35,142 nucleotides of DNA from an uncultured Mucilaginibacter sp. (GTDB lineage: Bacteria > Bacteroidota > Bacteroidia > Sphingobacteriales > Sphingobacteriaceae), in assembly GCA_903915155.1 (NCBI GenBank), contig CAIWRU010000015.1:1-35142 (forward strand). Direction: 5' to 3'. Position 1 is the first letter of the stretch. Every line of letters begins with the position of its first letter. This document shows, one piece after another, positions 33,090 through 35,142 of the stretch. The position numbers and the translations under genes are program-made. The notes below the pieces were generated by a model. It was not told the origin of the DNA, did no database searches, and saw nothing but the letters and a program-made list of their open reading frames with translations.

Positions 33090-34511
33090 CTATCCGGTTG
33101 TTTTACGCTTAAATATTTTGTTTATCATGCGTTTATAAGCATCAGCATCAAACAACGATGAATCCGTAGCTGCTTTGTATGACAGGAAGAAACCTATTGG
33201 TGTTAATATGATTATGGCTATCCACATACCTAATATGGGCGATGTACTGCCCTCCTTTACTGATTTTTCACCAATGGTTGATATGATATAGTAAATGAGG
33301 AAAAAGGCCACCGAAATAACCACCGGCAATCCCAAACCACCCCTGCGGATAATGGCCCCGAGCGGTGCCCCTATCAAAAACAGCACCAGGCAAACCACCG
33401 AAAGGGTGTATTTTTTGTAATACTCCACCAATGATTTGCGTATGCTTTGTGCATTGTCCTTATTGCGTTGTGCATTATCCCTAATAACGTTCTGGATGTT
33501 ACGTACTTCGCCCATCGCATTTGATACGGCCATTACTTGCATATTGAGTGTTACTTTACCGGTATCAATCTTATTTAGCGGCAGATAATTTTTTATTTTT
33601 GCCGATTTTTTGGGTACAGCGAAATACCTGATATAGGGTGTAATGGATCTGAACCCAACTTGTACCGAACTATCAATACTATGCTGGGTGGCTTTTTTAT
33701 AATCGCGCAGCTGCTTAATGTCCATCATCTGGAAATTATTGGCAAATTCACCCTGCGGTGTACGTGATAATTTAAATGCCGAGAGATCAAACCGTTGCTC
33801 CATGTCCTTAAAGCGAAAGCGGACAAGCCTTTGGCGGCTGTTGTAGCCGTTCTCGCCTGGCTGTTCTTCATAACGCACGCCATCTTTTAGCTTTAATACC
33901 AGGAATTTGTCGCCGGGGGTGCGGTACATCCTGCCCTCTTTGGCAAATAGCACCGTATTATTATCACCATTAACTTTCTGATAAATAATAATGCCATATA
34001 GCGCCTGGCCGTCGGCGCCTTTTTTTTCAACCCTGATAGTATAACCCGGGAAACTATTGCTGAACACTCCCTGAGGCAACAGCGTTGCCGAACGCTGCTG
34101 CCTTACGTCGTAAAGTAACGAGAAGTATTTAAGATTGGCAACCGGGAGCATATAATCAGAAAAAACAAAGGCCGCTACACTTAATATCGATACAATAATG
34201 ATCATGGGGTACATAGCCCTGGTAAGCGATATGCCTGCCGCCTTTATGGCCACAAGTTCATAGTTTTCGCCCAGGCTGCCATAGGTCATGATGGTGGAGA
34301 GCAGCACCGATAGTGGCAGCGCCATAGCCACGTTGGTTGCCGATGAATACATCATCAGTTCCAGTATAACATACCAGGCAAAGCCCTTGCCTATCATGTC
34401 GTCGATGTATTTAAATAAAAACAGCATCAGCAACACAAACATTACTATAAAGAAAGTAACAATGAAGGGCCGTATGAATGATTTAAGTATGAGAAGATGA
34501 ATTTTTTTCAT
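33090..34511 (-). CDS. LptF/LptG-family permease (YjgP/YjgQ)
   Basis: LptF/G permeases form the inner-membrane part of the lipopolysaccharide export machine with LptB and LptC. From ATG 34511 the product is 473 residues. It has three N-terminal helices (about 11-35, 50-70 and 97-120; FIVTFFIVMFVLLMLFLFKY first), a periplasmic beta-jellyroll (about 130-370) and three C-terminal helices (YTLSVVCLVLFLIGAPLGAI, LPVVISVAFFLIYYIIS, MWIAIIILTPIGFFLSY). The GAPLGAIIRRGGLGLP loop is a family landmark. It is longer than E. coli LptG, as usual in Bacteroidota. A TTG one codon upstream (34514) is not needed. It is upstream of ribBA in the same direction with 104 bases between. Confidence 0.93.
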   Translation of the reverse strand: MKKIHLLILKSFIRPFIVTFFIVMFVLLMLFLFKYIDDMIGKGFAWYVILELMMYSSATNVAMALPLSVLLSTIMTYGSLGENYELVAIKAAGISLTRAMYPMIIIVSILSVAAFVFSDYMLPVANLKYFSLLYDVRQQRSATLLPQGVFSNSFPGYTIRVEKKGADGQALYGIIIYQKVNGDNNTVLFAKEGRMYRTPGDKFLVLKLKDGVRYEEQPGENGYNSRQRLVRFRFKDMEQRFDLSAFKLSRTPQGEFANNFQMMDIKQLRDYKKATQHSIDSSVQVGFRSITPYIRYFAVPKKSAKIKNYLPLNKIDTGKVTLNMQVMAVSNAMGEVRNIQNVIRDNAQRNKDNAQSIRKSLVEYYKKYTLSVVCLVLFLIGAPLGAIIRRGGLGLPVVISVAFFLIYYIISTIGEKSVKEGSTSPILGMWIAIIILTPIGFFLSYKAATDSSLFDADAYKRMINKIFKRKTTG

Positions 34512-34607
34512 CAAGTATCCTGTATTTAGCGCTTATAAAACTTGCTCCGCATTATTAAAATAGCGGTATAGTTTAAAAAACGTAAAATTAACGAAAATTG
34601 TATTAGC

Positions 34608-34988
34608 TCAGGCACCTAATACGCTAACCAGGTATTCAATTTGGTTATCCCATATCTGTTTGCGCTCCACTATGGTTTCTTCAGTGGCAAAATCGGTTAC
34701 GCTAAGGGCTACATCGTTGGTTAGTTCATCCTGCAATATCTCCATTTCAAAGTAGCATTGCGGCTCGTCATCTATCCATTTAAACCTAACCAGTTTATTT
34801 TCCTTTAGCATAAGTAGTTTGGCTTTCTGCTGCTCATCGTCCCAAGTGAAGGTATAAACCTGGTCGCGAACGGTTACGTTATCTGCAAACCATTGCGTTA
34901 AGCCGTTAGATTCGCTCAAAAAGCTATATAAAATGCGCGGAGATGATTTTATTTCATACTCAATATTAAACTTTTTCTTTTCGGCCAT
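34608..34988 (-). CDS. START-like (SRPBCC/AHSA1-type) domain protein
   Basis: The 126-residue protein is one START-like helix-grip domain: FNIEYEIKSSPRILYSFLSE at the start, GLTQWFADNVTV, VYTFTWDDEQQKAKLL, and LVRFKWIDDEPQCYFEMEIL. A final long helix (KQIWDNQIEYLVSVLGA) closes it. Order and spacing fit Bacteroidota START-like proteins of AHSA1 type, which bind small hydrophobic ligands or client proteins. No ligand can be named. It precedes the LptF/G-type permease gene on the same strand with a 96-base gap, so co-transcription is possible. Confidence 0.88.
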   Translation of the reverse strand: MAEKKKFNIEYEIKSSPRILYSFLSESNGLTQWFADNVTVRDQVYTFTWDDEQQKAKLLMLKENKLVRFKWIDDEPQCYFEMEILQDELTNDVALSVTDFATEETIVERKQIWDNQIEYLVSVLGA

Positions 34989-35063
34989 ACAGGTTTAAAT
35001 CAATAGAAGAATGCCAACAGGGGGCAAATGTTAACATTTTTTCTAAAGAAAACGAATTTCTGC

Positions 35064-35071
35064 TATATTTG
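35064..35071 (+). promoter_or_regulatory. -7 promoter element (TATATTTG) pointing out of the window
   Basis: TATATTTGCAAACC on the plus strand matches the -7 consensus. It lies in the 154-base non-coding end of the window, divergent from the START-like gene. A short open frame starts with ATG at 35102 and is open to the edge, but 13 codons are too few to call a gene. Confidence 0.4.
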
Positions 35072-35142
35072 CAAACCTTTTTGGTGTGGGTTACTAACAT
35101 AATGCAAGCCAGCGTTTTTATAATGAGGCTGCTATGGTTTAA

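Noticed and set aside
1-35142. CRISPR arrays, tRNA or rRNA genes, prophage, transposases
   Set aside because: Looked for on both strands; no regular spaced repeats, cloverleaf or rRNA-like sequence, and no transposase, integrase or phage structural genes were recognised.
35102-35142. Start of a plus-strand gene at the right edge
   Set aside because: A promoter-like box precedes it, but only 13 codons are visible, too few to support a gene call.

Overview
The window looks like a chromosomal segment of a Bacteroidota bacterium, most likely family Sphingobacteriaceae (Mucilaginibacter/Pedobacter-like). The reasons are: moderate-to-low GC; no Shine-Dalgarno sequences; several TAnnTTTG -7 promoter elements; the futalosine menaquinone pathway (MqnB, MqnD); a fused RibBA; a TamB-like protein of about 1500 residues; and short palindromic repeats of the sort scattered through such genomes. 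Genus-level placement is inference.

Layout. 1-4372 (minus): two secreted amidohydrolase-family proteins in tandem, the first cut by the window edge. 4570-5754 (plus): HflX GTPase. 5755-8201: an AT-rich accessory block with repeat remnants, one orphan gene, a 457-base stretch holding two tandem copies of a structured element, and a tightly overlapping three-gene envelope operon of unknown function. 8202-9086 (minus): alpha/beta-hydrolase lipoprotein. 9263-10809 (minus): mqnB-mqnD. 10888-12947 (plus): 6-pyruvoyl-tetrahydropterin synthase family gene, folE and fabD. 13009-16746 (plus): one very large membrane histidine kinase interrupted by an in-frame TAG. 16749-17709 (minus): hypothetical protein and an A-type Fe-S carrier. 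17799-19883 (plus): membrane-anchored protein and a stand-alone mutase catalytic subunit. 19884-20258: AT-rich dnaA leader. 20259-21686: dnaA, closed by a repeat-derived terminator. 21756-22321 (minus): DUF433/DUF5615 toxin-antitoxin-like pair. 22369-25978 (minus): NUDIX hydrolase, helical protein, TPM/TPM/LemA cluster, orphan CdiI-like immunity gene and a small membrane protein. 26079-27092 (minus): tsaD. 27176-31789 (plus): TamB-like giant. 31783-34988 (minus): ribBA, LptF/G-type permease and a START-like protein.

Most of the window is housekeeping: translation and ribosome rescue (hflX, tsaD), replication (dnaA), fatty acid synthesis (fabD), pterin, flavin and menaquinone cofactors (folE, queD-like, ribBA, mqnB, mqnD), Fe-S assembly, and outer-membrane biogenesis (TamB, LptF/G). 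Four families of short palindromic repeats sit between these genes. In several places they supply start contexts, stop codons or terminators.

The least explained material is 6241-8200. Two ~110-base elements share a core motif, show apparent compensatory changes and have mutually exclusive stems. They precede a three-gene unit of unknown function, and another set of competing palindromes follows it. The other notable anomaly is the nonsense-split histidine kinase.
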